Positions 16,360 to 24,874 of a stretch of 64,000 nucleotides of DNA are shown here, in pieces (the stretch's first letter is position 1; every line of letters begins with the position of its first letter). The notes beneath the pieces are model-generated. The model was not told where the DNA came from. It did no database searches and was given only the letters and a program-made list of their open reading frames with translations. The position numbers and the translations under genes are program-made. The stretch is from Fermentibacter sp964564435 (GTDB taxonomy: Bacteria; Fermentibacterota; Fermentibacteria; Fermentibacterales; Fermentibacteraceae), in NCBI GenBank assembly GCA_964564435.1, contig CAZMAT010000011.1, forward strand, positions 1 to 64,000, read 5' to 3'.

Positions 16360-17983
16360 AGTCCTCTCCGGCGCGGTGAAGGTCCGCCAGGTCCTCCTGG
16401 AGGAACCCGGTTACCTGCTCGCAAGGGTCGAGGTGCGAGGCGGCCTGTGCTATGCCGAGGCGGCTCCGGCCGGACCCGGCAGCACTCCGGTGGCGTGGCC
16501 CTCCCTTCAGGGGCTGGCCAGGCCCGTCGCCGACCGGAAGACCGACTCAGGGCACCGGCTGGTGTTCTTCCGAGACATCATGGGCAGGAGCCTCATCGAA
16601 GAGATGGGATCCGGCGGCATGCCGGCGCGCAGGGCGATCGACACGGCCATCTCCCTCGGCGGAGTGCTGCGAAACCTCCACCTGAAGGGTATGGTCCTCG
16701 GCTACATCGGCCCGGAGAGCGTCTTCAGGGCCCCTGACGGGACCATCACAGTCTCGGCGGGCCTCAGGGGCGTGCCCGAGAGCCACTTCTCGGCCCCGGA
16801 GGCCGTGGGCACGAGACCCATCGATCCCCGGAGCGACGTGTTCGCCCTCGGCACCTTCCTGACCAGGCTGCTGGCAGGGGCCGACGACCACGACTCGGTC
16901 ATACGGGCATGGAACTCGATGGACCCGGATCTCAGATCCGTGATCGAGAGGATGGTCGCCGAAGACCCGGGCGACAGGCCGTCGAACATGGCGGAGGTGA
17001 TCAGCCTCCTCCGCGGGCTCGAGCTCGCTGTCCCGCCCGCCCCGCATCCCGAACCCGCTGCAGTGATGCCGCCCATGGCGGAACCTCCAGCCGGCCCCGA
17101 AAGGAGGAGGCGGAGGGGGCTTCTCCCGGTCGTCATCATCGCCGCGCTCGCCGTTCTGGCAGTGGTCTACGTGCTGTTCTCGCCGGGCCCTTCCGACGGC
17201 CCGGGCGGGTCGGGTCCCCCCGTGGAACCCCCTCCCGACACCCTCGCGACGCCTCCTGCCGACACCCTGCCCCCGGCGGCCGACAGCGCCGCCGTTCCCG
17301 GGGGGGTGTCCGTGGCGGATGCGGTGGTGTGGATCTCCAACTGCACGGGCGCAGGAGGGGCGGCTTCGGCCTTCAGGGAGGGCCCTGCGCGGGACTACCC
17401 GCACGCCTATCCCTCCACCGGGGCCCGCAGGACTTCATCCGTCCTCCTGGTAAGGCGCAGCGAACCCGGCACGAGCCTGCGGGGGCAGCCGGAGTGGCCG
17501 CTCGCGGAAAGCCTTGCCTCCTGGGATACGACGATGGCCATCCTCCCTGTCGACGTCACGATCCTGCTGGGCACCGACCTCTCCTACCCGGGCGTGAACG
17601 CCTCCGTCCTGCGCGATCCGTCGTCGCCCGCAGACACGATCTACGTCGACGTGGTGAACCAGGGGCTCCAGTACACCCTCGACGGCGCCGGGCCCGCCTC
17701 GTGGACCAGGGCGCTCCTCGACGGGCGATGTGTCGAACTCGGGGGAATTGAGTATCTTATATCGGTGGTCGATGCCCGGGACGGAGACCGGAGCCCAAAT
17801 GAGGAGATCGGTCTCGCAGCCCTCCTCGACAGGACTACCTTTCTCTACCGGACCGATTCGGGCCTGCTCCCCGGTTTCGAGGGGTGCGTAAGGCAGTTGC
17901 TGCAGGCTGTTCCAGACGAAGTAGCCGGTCCGCCGGACAGCGTTCCCGTGCCGGATTTCTGGGTCCTATTAGGCAGGAGTTGA
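16349..17983 (+). CDS. degenerate protein-kinase-like membrane protein with LytR_C-like domain
   Basis: A 544-residue protein in two halves. Residues 1-225 resemble a Ser/Thr kinase fold from the hinge onward: AIDTAISLGGVLRNLHLKGM and IDPRSDVFALGTFLTRLLAG match the helix before the catalytic loop and the segment after the activation loop, but the glycine loop, the VAIK Lys, HRD and DFG are absent. It is therefore a predicted pseudokinase. A Pro-rich linker and a basic RRRRR patch precede one transmembrane helix (about 255-275). The outer half has DAVVWISNCTGAGGAAS, like the start of a LytR C-terminal domain. It overlaps guaB by 11 bp and is followed by carD after 4 nt. Confidence 0.6.
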   Translation: MLSEVLSGAVKVRQVLLEEPGYLLARVEVRGGLCYAEAAPAGPGSTPVAWPSLQGLARPVADRKTDSGHRLVFFRDIMGRSLIEEMGSGGMPARRAIDTAISLGGVLRNLHLKGMVLGYIGPESVFRAPDGTITVSAGLRGVPESHFSAPEAVGTRPIDPRSDVFALGTFLTRLLAGADDHDSVIRAWNSMDPDLRSVIERMVAEDPGDRPSNMAEVISLLRGLELAVPPAPHPEPAAVMPPMAEPPAGPERRRRRGLLPVVIIAALAVLAVVYVLFSPGPSDGPGGSGPPVEPPPDTLATPPADTLPPAADSAAVPGGVSVADAVVWISNCTGAGGAASAFREGPARDYPHAYPSTGARRTSSVLLVRRSEPGTSLRGQPEWPLAESLASWDTTMAILPVDVTILLGTDLSYPGVNASVLRDPSSPADTIYVDVVNQGLQYTLDGAGPASWTRALLDGRCVELGGIEYLISVVDARDGDRSPNEEIGLAALLDRTTFLYRTDSGLLPGFEGCVRQLLQAVPDEVAGPPDSVPVPDFWVLLGRS

Positions 17984-17987
17984 GAGT

Positions 17988-18533
17988 ATGCCGTCTGAAG
18001 TGACCGGGGTCATGTCAGGGATCATCCAGGCCGAGAGAATGCAGTTCTCAGTCAGCGACATGGTGGTGCACCCCATCCATGGCGCCGGCCGGATCAGCGA
18101 CATCTCGGTGAAGAACATCTCGGGCGAGTGCACGGAATGTGTCGTCGTCGATCTCATGGTGGGCAACGCCGGAGTGCTCCTCCCCGTCGAGAGCCTGGAC
18201 GATACCGGCCTGCGGCACATCGTCGACGAGGGCACCCTCGACACCGCCCTGGACATGCTGGGCGGAAACCCCGAAGAGCTTCCCGGCGACTGGAGGCGCA
18301 GGATCGAGAGCCTCCGCGAGCGCGTGCACAGCGGCGACCCCAGGCTCGTGGCGACGGCGGTCCGCGACATAGTAGCCCGTTCCGGTCACAGCAAGGTCAA
18401 CCCGTCCGAGAAGCGGGTCCTCTCCGAGGCCGTGGGCGTGCTCGCCGGCGAAGTGGCCCTCGTGAAGCGTCTCGATGTCGATTCCGCCAGGAAGCTCGTC
18501 GAGCGTCAGGCCGGAGTCAGGCCGGTCCGCTGA
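17988..18533 (+). CDS. carD: CarD family transcription factor
   Basis: A 181-residue CarD/CdnL-type regulator that binds the RNA polymerase beta subunit and stabilises the open complex. The N-terminal RNAP-interaction domain is clear: FSVSDMVVHPIHGAGRI, then a CVVVDL strand and LLPVESLDDTGLRHIV. The C-terminal half (about 80-181) is helical, with WRRRIESLRERVHSGDP and the typical SEKRVLSEAVGVLAGEVAL. The initial residues before FSVSDM could start at 17988 (ATG, GGAG upstream in TTGAGAG) or at the internal ATG 18036. It is embedded in the guaB-hflX run, so it may be set by growth-related transcription. Confidence 0.85.
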   Translation: MPSEVTGVMSGIIQAERMQFSVSDMVVHPIHGAGRISDISVKNISGECTECVVVDLMVGNAGVLLPVESLDDTGLRHIVDEGTLDTALDMLGGNPEELPGDWRRRIESLRERVHSGDPRLVATAVRDIVARSGHSKVNPSEKRVLSEAVGVLAGEVALVKRLDVDSARKLVERQAGVRPVR

Positions 18534-18552
18534 GGCCGGCCCAGCCAGGGGA

Positions 18553-19884
18553 ATGCCCGTCAGGGCCTGCGCACAGGAGAGGGAAGCCAACGGGGAGGAG
18601 CTCTTCCTCGCCGTCGCCGTGACTCTCGGCAACGAAACACCATCCCCCGGGGCGCCCGAGGAGCTGGCCTCGCTCGTTCACACCGCAGGAGGTCGGGTCG
18701 TCGGCTTCGTCACCCAGAACAGGCCGGTGCCCGATCACGCGACCTTCGTGGGCAAGGGGAAGCTGGAGGAGATCAAGGCCGCAGCCCAGGCCGGAGGCGT
18801 ATCCTCGATCGTCTTCGACCACAATCTCGCACCCGCCCAGGTCTCCCGCCTGGAGGAGGCCACGGAGTGCAAGGTCCTCGACCGCACCGAACTCATCATG
18901 TCCATCTTCGCGGGGCAGGCCCGGACGGCGGAGGCGAAGCTCCAGGTCGAGCTGGCCCAGCTCAAGTACGCACTGCCCAGGCTCAGCGGCATGTGGCACC
19001 ACTTCTCACGGCTCGGCGGCGGCATCGGCACCAGGGGGCCCGGTGAGACCCAGCTCGAGGTAGACAGGAGGAAGGCCAGAGCCCGCATCCGGCTCCTCGA
19101 GAAGGAGCTGGAGAAGATCGCCGGGAGGCGCGACAGGCTGGCCGGCAGGAGGTCGGAAGCCTTCAGCGTGGCCCTCGCCGGGTACACGAACACCGGCAAG
19201 AGCACGCTTCTCAACCGTATCTGCGGATCCGGCGCCTACAGCGCCGACAGGCTCTTCGCCACGCTCGACTCGACGACACGCAGGCTGGACCGCGGAGGGG
19301 CGGGTTCGGTGGTCTTCTCCGATACCGTCGGCTTCATCGAGAGGCTTCCGGAAGGGCTCGTCGCCAGCTTCTACAGCACCCTCGCCGTCGTCAGGGATGC
19401 CGATCTCGTTCTCGTGGTGGGTGATGCCTCGCATCCCTGCCGCGACGTCCAGAACGAGGCAGTGAAGAGCACCCTCGAGAGGATAGGCGCCGGCAGCGTG
19501 CCCAGACTGATGGTGTGGAACAAGATCGACATCGCCGCCCCCGGATCCCTGCCGTCGGGCGGCCTGCTCGTCTCGGCGCTGACCGGCCGGGGCGTGGACG
19601 ATCTCCTGTCGGCCGTCGAGGAGGAGAGGCGGAGCCGCCTGGAGTGGTTCACCCTCAGACTCCTCGTCAGGGATGGCAGGCTGGAGAACTGGATCCACGA
19701 GAACTGCGTGATCGGGAGATTCGAGAGTACGCCGGAGGGCGTCGAGATCACCGCCGGAGCCCTGCAAGGCTTCGATTCCGTGGTCGGACGCCTGTCCGGG
19801 ATCGACGAACCGCTCCGGACCATCGAGAGGACGGTCTGGAGCAGGCGGTCGCCAGACCGGGGGAGGCCCGGCAGGGATGGATGA
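18553..19884 (+). CDS. hflX: ribosome-associated GTPase HflX
   Basis: A 443-residue HflX-type GTPase, which splits or rescues stalled 70S ribosomes. The N-terminal domain has ATFVGKGKLEEIK and IVFDHNLAPAQVSRLEE, followed by the glycine-rich linker GGGIGTRGPGETQLEVDRR and a coiled-coil. The G domain has GYTNTGKSTLLN (G1), DTVGFIERLP (G3) and VWNKID (G4). The ATG at 18553 sits right behind AGGGGA; the frame is open into carD, so a slightly longer form from GTG 18475 is possible. The stop region overlaps the next gene by 8 bp. Confidence 0.9.
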   Translation: MPVRACAQEREANGEELFLAVAVTLGNETPSPGAPEELASLVHTAGGRVVGFVTQNRPVPDHATFVGKGKLEEIKAAAQAGGVSSIVFDHNLAPAQVSRLEEATECKVLDRTELIMSIFAGQARTAEAKLQVELAQLKYALPRLSGMWHHFSRLGGGIGTRGPGETQLEVDRRKARARIRLLEKELEKIAGRRDRLAGRRSEAFSVALAGYTNTGKSTLLNRICGSGAYSADRLFATLDSTTRRLDRGGAGSVVFSDTVGFIERLPEGLVASFYSTLAVVRDADLVLVVGDASHPCRDVQNEAVKSTLERIGAGSVPRLMVWNKIDIAAPGSLPSGGLLVSALTGRGVDDLLSAVEEERRSRLEWFTLRLLVRDGRLENWIHENCVIGRFESTPEGVEITAGALQGFDSVVGRLSGIDEPLRTIERTVWSRRSPDRGRPGRDG

Positions 19885-20314
19885 CGTCACGAGGAAGAAG
19901 ATCATCGATCGTCTGGTGAAGAGGCTTGCCGGGATCAGGAGCCTTCATGCGTCCGGCGTGGTCGGGCTCCCGGTGCTCGGCAGGCAGCTCTTCCAGCTCG
20001 TGAGCACCAAGGATGCCTGGCTCCTGGCCTGTTCGGTGACGGATGACGAGCGGGAGGCGAGGAGGCTGCTGATGCGGCTCCACGACCCCGAGGCCTGGAG
20101 GTCCGACTCGTCGGAATCCGAGGAGAAGAGGCGCGGCACGCTCGAGGAAAGGCTCACCCAGGCCTTCCTGGCAGGCTCCGCCGACGAGTCGAAGTCGCTC
20201 GAGGCCATGATCGACACGGCCTGCCTGCCTCATTTCGTCGGGTTCGTCCGCGACAGGGCGGGCGCAAGGGAGGCGCCCAGGGCCAGCGGCGGACGGGTGA
20301 AGGTGCTTGACTAG
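19877..20314 (+). CDS. hypothetical protein
   Basis: A 145-residue soluble protein, mainly helical and rich in charged residues. I do not recognise a family. It starts with MDDVTRKKIIDRLVKRLAGI and has two Cys residues (positions near 52 and 121), no signal peptide and no membrane segment. The frame overlaps hflX by 8 bp and the next gene by 8 bp, and its codon use is like that of its neighbours, so it is a real gene of the operon rather than a chance frame. Context suggests only co-expression with hflX. Confidence 0.65.
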   Translation: MDDVTRKKIIDRLVKRLAGIRSLHASGVVGLPVLGRQLFQLVSTKDAWLLACSVTDDEREARRLLMRLHDPEAWRSDSSESEEKRRGTLEERLTQAFLAGSADESKSLEAMIDTACLPHFVGFVRDRAGAREAPRASGGRVKVLD

Positions 20315-21458
20315 CGCGGGAGACCCCAGGAAGGCTCCTGCAGGAACCTCCCCCGGGCAGAGACCCCTCGTCAGGCGCACCGTGCCGCTCGCAGCCGGGA
20401 TCCTCCTCACCCTCGCCTCCATCTTCTACCTGGTCGACATGTCGATGGACAACATCAGGGCGGCAGGAGGCATCTCCGCCCTCCTGAACTTCGATCCGCT
20501 CCTCCTGCTCGCCTCCATGGCCGTCCTCCAGCTCCATTTCCTGGCGGCGGCGTGGTCGTGGAAGCGGGTATGCGAGGTATCGGGTGGACGGCTCGGGCTC
20601 CGCAAGGCGTACTCGATACACTTCATCTCGCTGCTGGGGAAGTACATACCCGGCAAGGTCTGGGCCGCGGTCGGGAAGGTGGGCCTGTCGAGGCAGTCCG
20701 GCGTCTCCACCGCTTCCGCGGGGCGCGGGCTGGTGCTCGAGACGCTGTTCATCGTCACGTGCTCCCTCATGGTATCGCTCCCGCTGGTGCCCCGGATATC
20801 CGGGAAGCTGGGAGTCGATCTCGCCCTGTCCATGGTCGCCGTGGGGGTCGTGATCTTCGCCCTGCTCCTGACCTCCCACCCCGGCGCGCACAGGCGCCTG
20901 ACCGGACTGGTGAAGAGGCTGACGGGAAGGGACATAGCCTGTGTGGACCCCGGATTCTCCCGCGTCCTGAAGCTCGTCCCCGTCTATCTCCTCGTCTATC
21001 TGCTCCTCGGCCTCGCCTTCCACCTCCTCGCCCTGAGCTTCGGGGTGCACCTGGAGTTCATCCCCGGGATAGCCCTCATGCCGACTTCAGTGGGCGTCGG
21101 TTTCCTGGTCCTGCTGGCGCCCGCCGGGATAGGAGTCAGCGAGGTGACCCTGCTCTGGCTGATGAGGCTGGTGGTCCCTGCGGGCGAACAGGAGATCCTG
21201 CCGCTCCTGGCGCTGGCATCCCGGCTATGGATGACTCTGTCGGAACTGGTGGCCTTCTCTGTGGCCGTATCCATCTGGGGAGGCTGGAAGGCCATGGTCG
21301 GCGCCCTATCGCGCGAGCGGGCCGGATCGACTGGAGGCGGGGCGCCCGGACCTGCGTCAGGAGAATGCGAGCCCGTCGACGAGGACGTGAGGCAGGCGGT
21401 CGGACTCCACCCCGTAGAGGGTGTCCTCGACGGCGACGATCCGCCCGAGGATCTCTGA
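20307..21458 (+). CDS. lysylphosphatidylglycerol synthase TM-region / UPF0104-type membrane protein
   Basis: A 383-residue protein with about eight hydrophobic helices. The segments AWSWKRVCEVSGG, HFISLLGKYIPGKVWAAVGK and MPTSVGVGFLVLLAPAGIGVSE match the LPG_synthase_TM (UPF0104/AglD) family, whose members flip or modify lipids. It has no aminoacyl-transferase domain, so it is not a complete MprF. The start is TTG at 20307, with GAAGG upstream, overlapping the previous gene by 8 bp. The last 34 codons lie on the opposite strand of tldE; they are polar and lack the family pattern, as if an ancestral stop was lost. Confidence 0.72.
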   Translation: MTSAGDPRKAPAGTSPGQRPLVRRTVPLAAGILLTLASIFYLVDMSMDNIRAAGGISALLNFDPLLLLASMAVLQLHFLAAAWSWKRVCEVSGGRLGLRKAYSIHFISLLGKYIPGKVWAAVGKVGLSRQSGVSTASAGRGLVLETLFIVTCSLMVSLPLVPRISGKLGVDLALSMVAVGVVIFALLLTSHPGAHRRLTGLVKRLTGRDIACVDPGFSRVLKLVPVYLLVYLLLGLAFHLLALSFGVHLEFIPGIALMPTSVGVGFLVLLAPAGIGVSEVTLLWLMRLVVPAGEQEILPLLALASRLWMTLSELVAFSVAVSIWGGWKAMVGALSRERAGSTGGGAPGPASGECEPVDEDVRQAVGLHPVEGVLDGDDPPEDL

Positions 21459-22646
21459 GGCGTTTCCCGCGAGGAAGCAGCCGTCGCCCACCGGCGCCGC
21501 GACCTGACCACCCGAAATTGCGAAGGCCGCCGCGAGAGGGATCCTGAAGTCCCCCTCCGAAGTGCTGCCGTATCCCCCGGGGAGCAGTTCCGATACGAGG
21601 ATCCCCCGGCCGGCTTCCGCGAGCAGTTCTCCGAAAGCGTTCACCCCCGGTTCCAGCGACAGGTTCGTGCAGACAGGCACGGGCAGCTCGCCAGGATTCC
21701 TGCCCGCCGAGCCCGTGGTCGCGGCCCCGCAAGCAGAGGCGCTGGCCAGGTCGTGTATGTGCCCTGCGAAGCGCCCCCCGTCGACCAGGCACCTGTCGCG
21801 GGTCGGGACGCCTTCGCCGTCGAACGGCGCCGATGCGCCCCCGAACGGGAGCCTGGGCCTGTCGTGCAGGGTGAAGGCTGAGGATGCGACCTCCATCCCC
21901 GGCTGTATCGCGGAGAACCCCCCGTCCCTCGTCCAGCCCGCGGCCTGGCTTCGCAGCGACTGGAGGAGGGTGGAGAGCACCCTGGGGGAGAGGACAGCCG
22001 GGACGCTCCGGTCAGGCGGGGCGACCTTCCTGGTGCCCTGCGGGCAGGGCATCAGCCCCTCGATGATCCTGGCAGGGTCGGTCAGCGGCAGCCCCGTCAC
22101 GAACCTGCAGTTGCGCACCGTGAGTCCGTCCGGTCCGGCGAAGGTGAAGACGAGAGCCACCTCGAGCACCGACTTGGAATAGGATCCCTGGAATCCGGAC
22201 GAGTTGGCGAGGAATACCTCCGTGGTGCGCCTGGAGACGGCTCCCCTTACCGTGGAGCTGGGCCATCGCGAGGCCAGCTCCTCCTCGATCCCCACCAGGA
22301 GTGCCGTCAGATCCTCGAGGCCCGCGGATGCGACGAGGGGATGCGATATTTCGAGCGTCCCGGGTTCGGACGGGCCGGGGAAGGCGATGGCCGCGGCGGG
22401 CCCGACCCTCGATACGGAAATGGCCTTGTCCATGAGTTCGGGCGGGCCCCCGCCCCCCGAGACGGACGCCACTCCGATCCTGCCGTTCCGGATGATCCTG
22501 ACGGTGGTCGAGGATTCGCTACCGGAGGATCGTACGAGGCCCCCTCCCGGAGTGAGGCGGGCCGAGTCCGTGGACATGTCGAGCTCGAGCACCTCTGACG
22601 CCTCGGAGACCCTCGAAGCCGCCTCGAGGACGCCGATCGCCCTCAT
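21357..22646 (-). CDS. pmbA: TldE/PmbA-type subunit of TldD-TldE protease
   Basis: A 429-residue partner of TldD. TldD-TldE complexes degrade or trim peptides; in E. coli they process microcin B17 and antitoxin CcdA. The sequence has the family pattern: the N-terminal ASEVLELDMSTDSARLT, SRRTTEVFLANSSGFQGSYS in the middle and the C-terminal GEGVPTRDRCLVDGG, SLEPGVNAFGELLAEAGRGI and GDFRIPLAAAFAISGG. The HExxxH motif of TldD is absent, as usual for TldE. The ATG at 22646 shares one base with the TGA of tldD. Its 3' end overlaps the convergent membrane-protein gene by 102 bp. Confidence 0.85.
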   Translation of the reverse strand: MRAIGVLEAASRVSEASEVLELDMSTDSARLTPGGGLVRSSGSESSTTVRIIRNGRIGVASVSGGGGPPELMDKAISVSRVGPAAAIAFPGPSEPGTLEISHPLVASAGLEDLTALLVGIEEELASRWPSSTVRGAVSRRTTEVFLANSSGFQGSYSKSVLEVALVFTFAGPDGLTVRNCRFVTGLPLTDPARIIEGLMPCPQGTRKVAPPDRSVPAVLSPRVLSTLLQSLRSQAAGWTRDGGFSAIQPGMEVASSAFTLHDRPRLPFGGASAPFDGEGVPTRDRCLVDGGRFAGHIHDLASASACGAATTGSAGRNPGELPVPVCTNLSLEPGVNAFGELLAEAGRGILVSELLPGGYGSTSEGDFRIPLAAAFAISGGQVAAPVGDGCFLAGNASEILGRIVAVEDTLYGVESDRLPHVLVDGLAFS

Positions 22647-24028
22647 CAGCCGGCTCCTTGTGCGAAGACCAGCGTGTGCGGCGCACCGTAGCTCACTGGC
22701 AGCAGCCCGTCGCCGGACCTGGAGCATCCGCCGGGGCCGCTGAACAGGGTGAGGTCTGCGCCCACGCACTGCACCGACTTGAGGAAGTCGAAGACCCTTC
22801 CGCTGAGCGTGACCGGCCCGGTGAGAACCGCGGGCCTGCCCGACTCTACTATCCATCCGAGCCTCGAAGTCAGCGAGAAGGAGCCCATGTCCGTCGAGCC
22901 GCCGAGAGCCCCGACGAGGTAGAGCCCGTCGGAGAGCATCGCAGGCATGGATGCGGCGGCCATGCTCCCCGGAGCCATGTAGGTGCAGGTCATCCTTGCC
23001 GACGGCATCGACCTGTAGTCGACCGCCCTCGCGTTGCCGGTGGGGGAGGCGCCAGCGGAACCGGCCGTCCCGATGGTGTGCAGCAGGCTCCCGAGGACCC
23101 CGGAGGAGACGATCTGGGTCCGCCCCCCCGCCGTTCCCTCGTCGTCGAAGGCGCAGCTCCCGGGCATCGAGAAGTGCGTCGAATCGTCCACTATGCTGAC
23201 GCAGGCGGAGGCCATCCGGCTGCCGCGCCTGAGGTACCCCCCGAGCGAAGATGCCAGCGGATGCGATCCCGACTCGCAGAGGTGCCCGAACACCTCGTGG
23301 ACGAAGACGCCGGCTATCTCGGGATCGAGCAGCAGCCTGCCCCCGGGTGCCGGCGCGGGGACGGCCGAGTCGAGCGCCGAGCACTCCTCGGCAACCTCGC
23401 TGACGATGTCCTCGCGCGACCTGAAGAATTCGAGCCCGGCCCTGCCCGCCCTCTCGCGGGTCGCCCTCAGCCCGGTGGATCGCGACACGGCATCGAAGCG
23501 GAATCCGCAGAACTGCTCCTCCTCGGATATGTCGCATCCCGCGGAGCTTATGACGGCCTTCAGCCTCCTGAAGTCGCGGTAGCCCACCCTGCAGGCTGCT
23601 CCAGAGGTCTCCGCGCCGAGGAGCTCCATGTATCTCCTGCACAGGAACGCCTTGTCCGAGACCGGAGCCTCCTCGACGGGCTCTATCACTCGCGGGCGCC
23701 AGTCCTCCCGGGCCGTCGAGGCTCTTGCGAGCCTCACCGAACCGCTGCCTCCGGCGGTTTTCGCCGCCCGGACGGCGTCCTCGAGCAGCCTGCCCGGGTC
23801 CCTGTCGGCCGAGGCCGAGGCAGAGCCCCAGCAGCCGTTCTCCAGGACTCTCGCATGGATGCCGGTCTCGATCCTGCAGGAGATGTCGGAGAGCGCCCCT
23901 CCGCCCTGCTCCATCGACATGGAGGACAGCGACTCCACCCGGAACTCCGCGAAGGAGGTCTGGGTCCGGGAGAGGGCCTTTCGGGCCTTCTCGCGGACAT
24001 CCTCGAACAGCCCTGTCTCGGAGTTCAG
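22646..24028 (-). CDS. tldD: metalloprotease TldD
   Basis: A 460-residue catalytic subunit. The zinc motif HEVFGH begins at about residue 244, and GNARAVDYRSMPSARMTCT and GSFSLTSRLGWIVESG match the metal-ligand Cys/Asp region and C-terminal domain of TldD. No ATG, GTG or TTG lies in frame near the expected N-terminus. The best candidate is a CTG at 24028 that overlaps the TGA of the upstream TPR gene as CTGA, the same geometry as the common ATGA coupling, with GGATCCGGA upstream. The length then agrees with the usual 470-480 residues. Start confidence is low; the gene itself is certain. Confidence 0.85.
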   Translation of the reverse strand: MNSETGLFEDVREKARKALSRTQTSFAEFRVESLSSMSMEQGGGALSDISCRIETGIHARVLENGCWGSASASADRDPGRLLEDAVRAAKTAGGSGSVRLARASTAREDWRPRVIEPVEEAPVSDKAFLCRRYMELLGAETSGAACRVGYRDFRRLKAVISSAGCDISEEEQFCGFRFDAVSRSTGLRATRERAGRAGLEFFRSREDIVSEVAEECSALDSAVPAPAPGGRLLLDPEIAGVFVHEVFGHLCESGSHPLASSLGGYLRRGSRMASACVSIVDDSTHFSMPGSCAFDDEGTAGGRTQIVSSGVLGSLLHTIGTAGSAGASPTGNARAVDYRSMPSARMTCTYMAPGSMAAASMPAMLSDGLYLVGALGGSTDMGSFSLTSRLGWIVESGRPAVLTGPVTLSGRVFDFLKSVQCVGADLTLFSGPGGCSRSGDGLLPVSYGAPHTLVFAQGAG

Positions 24029-24780
24029 TTTTCCGGATCCACGACGGGACCCTCGAAGAAGCCCGACCCGGCGAGTTCGTCGAGCAGGATACGGGCGGAG
24101 TCGGAACACGGGCCCGAGGGGGAGATGAGGATGCTCTGCCTGAGGAGGGCCGATCCCCTCACGAGGTCGCCCCAGGAGACGTACAGCTTTCCCAGCCTGA
24201 AGCAGGAGGGGGCATGGCCCTCCCCGGCACCCCACCCCAGGAGCTCGAGTGCGAGGTCGGTGTCGTCGTCGGCGAGCGCTATCCCGGACATGATGACCGA
24301 TGCCTCCAGCGCGGGGGCGCCGCCCAGCTCCAGCGCCCTGCCGAACGAGCGGACAGCACCCGTGGTGTCGTCAGAGGCGAGCGCGGAGCGTCCCGCGAGC
24401 AGCCAGGCGCTGCCGTCCGTGGAGGCCGATTCCGCGGCCCTCGAGGCGAAGGCGAGCGCTTCCCCGGCTCTGTCCATGTCCATCAGGAGGCCGGCCAGCT
24501 CGAAGAGCCCGGCCGGGTCGGAGGGGAAGGAGTCGGTGTACTGCCGGAGGCAGGTTTCCGCCTGCTCCCAGGCCTCGCGGGCCCTGTAGATCCTGCCCAG
24601 GCCGAGCACTGCGGCGGGACACGATGGCTCGAGCCTCAGGGCCTCCCTGAACTCGCTCTCCGCCTCCTCGAGAAGCCCCTGGGAGAGGAAGGCCTCGCCC
24701 GTCTCGCAGCGGAGCCCGATGCGTGCGTCCACGAAGTCCGACGGGGCCGAGACGGCCAGGGCCAGCAGGACAGCAGTCAA
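24025..24780 (-). CDS. exported TPR protein
   Basis: A 251-residue protein beginning with a short hydrophobic stretch (TAVLLALAVSA) that can act as a signal peptide. The rest is made of tetratricopeptide repeats: GEAFLSQGLLEEAESEFREA, LGLGRIYRAREAWEQAETC, ELAGLLMDMDRAGEALAFA, LAGRSALASDDTTGAVRSFG and SCFRLGKLYVSWGDLVRGS. Such repeats bind other proteins; the partner is unknown. The start is TTG at 24780, with GGGGGG five bases upstream. It leads the tldD-tldE operon and overlaps tldD by 4 bp, so it may tie protein binding to the protease. Confidence 0.7.
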   Translation of the reverse strand: MTAVLLALAVSAPSDFVDARIGLRCETGEAFLSQGLLEEAESEFREALRLEPSCPAAVLGLGRIYRAREAWEQAETCLRQYTDSFPSDPAGLFELAGLLMDMDRAGEALAFASRAAESASTDGSAWLLAGRSALASDDTTGAVRSFGRALELGGAPALEASVIMSGIALADDDTDLALELLGWGAGEGHAPSCFRLGKLYVSWGDLVRGSALLRQSILISPSGPCSDSARILLDELAGSGFFEGPVVDPEN

Positions 24781-24811
24781 AACATCCCCCCGGTTCTGTG
24801 TCTGGATGGTT

Positions 24812-24841
24812 ATTATACCCCGCGTGGAGCGTCTCCGTCAC
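24812..24841 (-). promoter_or_regulatory. promoter for TPR-tldD-tldE
   Basis: On the minus strand a perfect TATAAT (24817-24812) is preceded by GTGACG (24841-24836) at 18 bp. Transcription would start about 25 nt before the TTG of the TPR gene. The divergent lpdA gene begins at 24875, so its own promoter must overlap this region, but no plus-strand match of similar quality is visible. Confidence 0.45.
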
Positions 24842-24874
24842 ATTCCTTCCCCGATCCCGAGGAGAGTACAGTCG

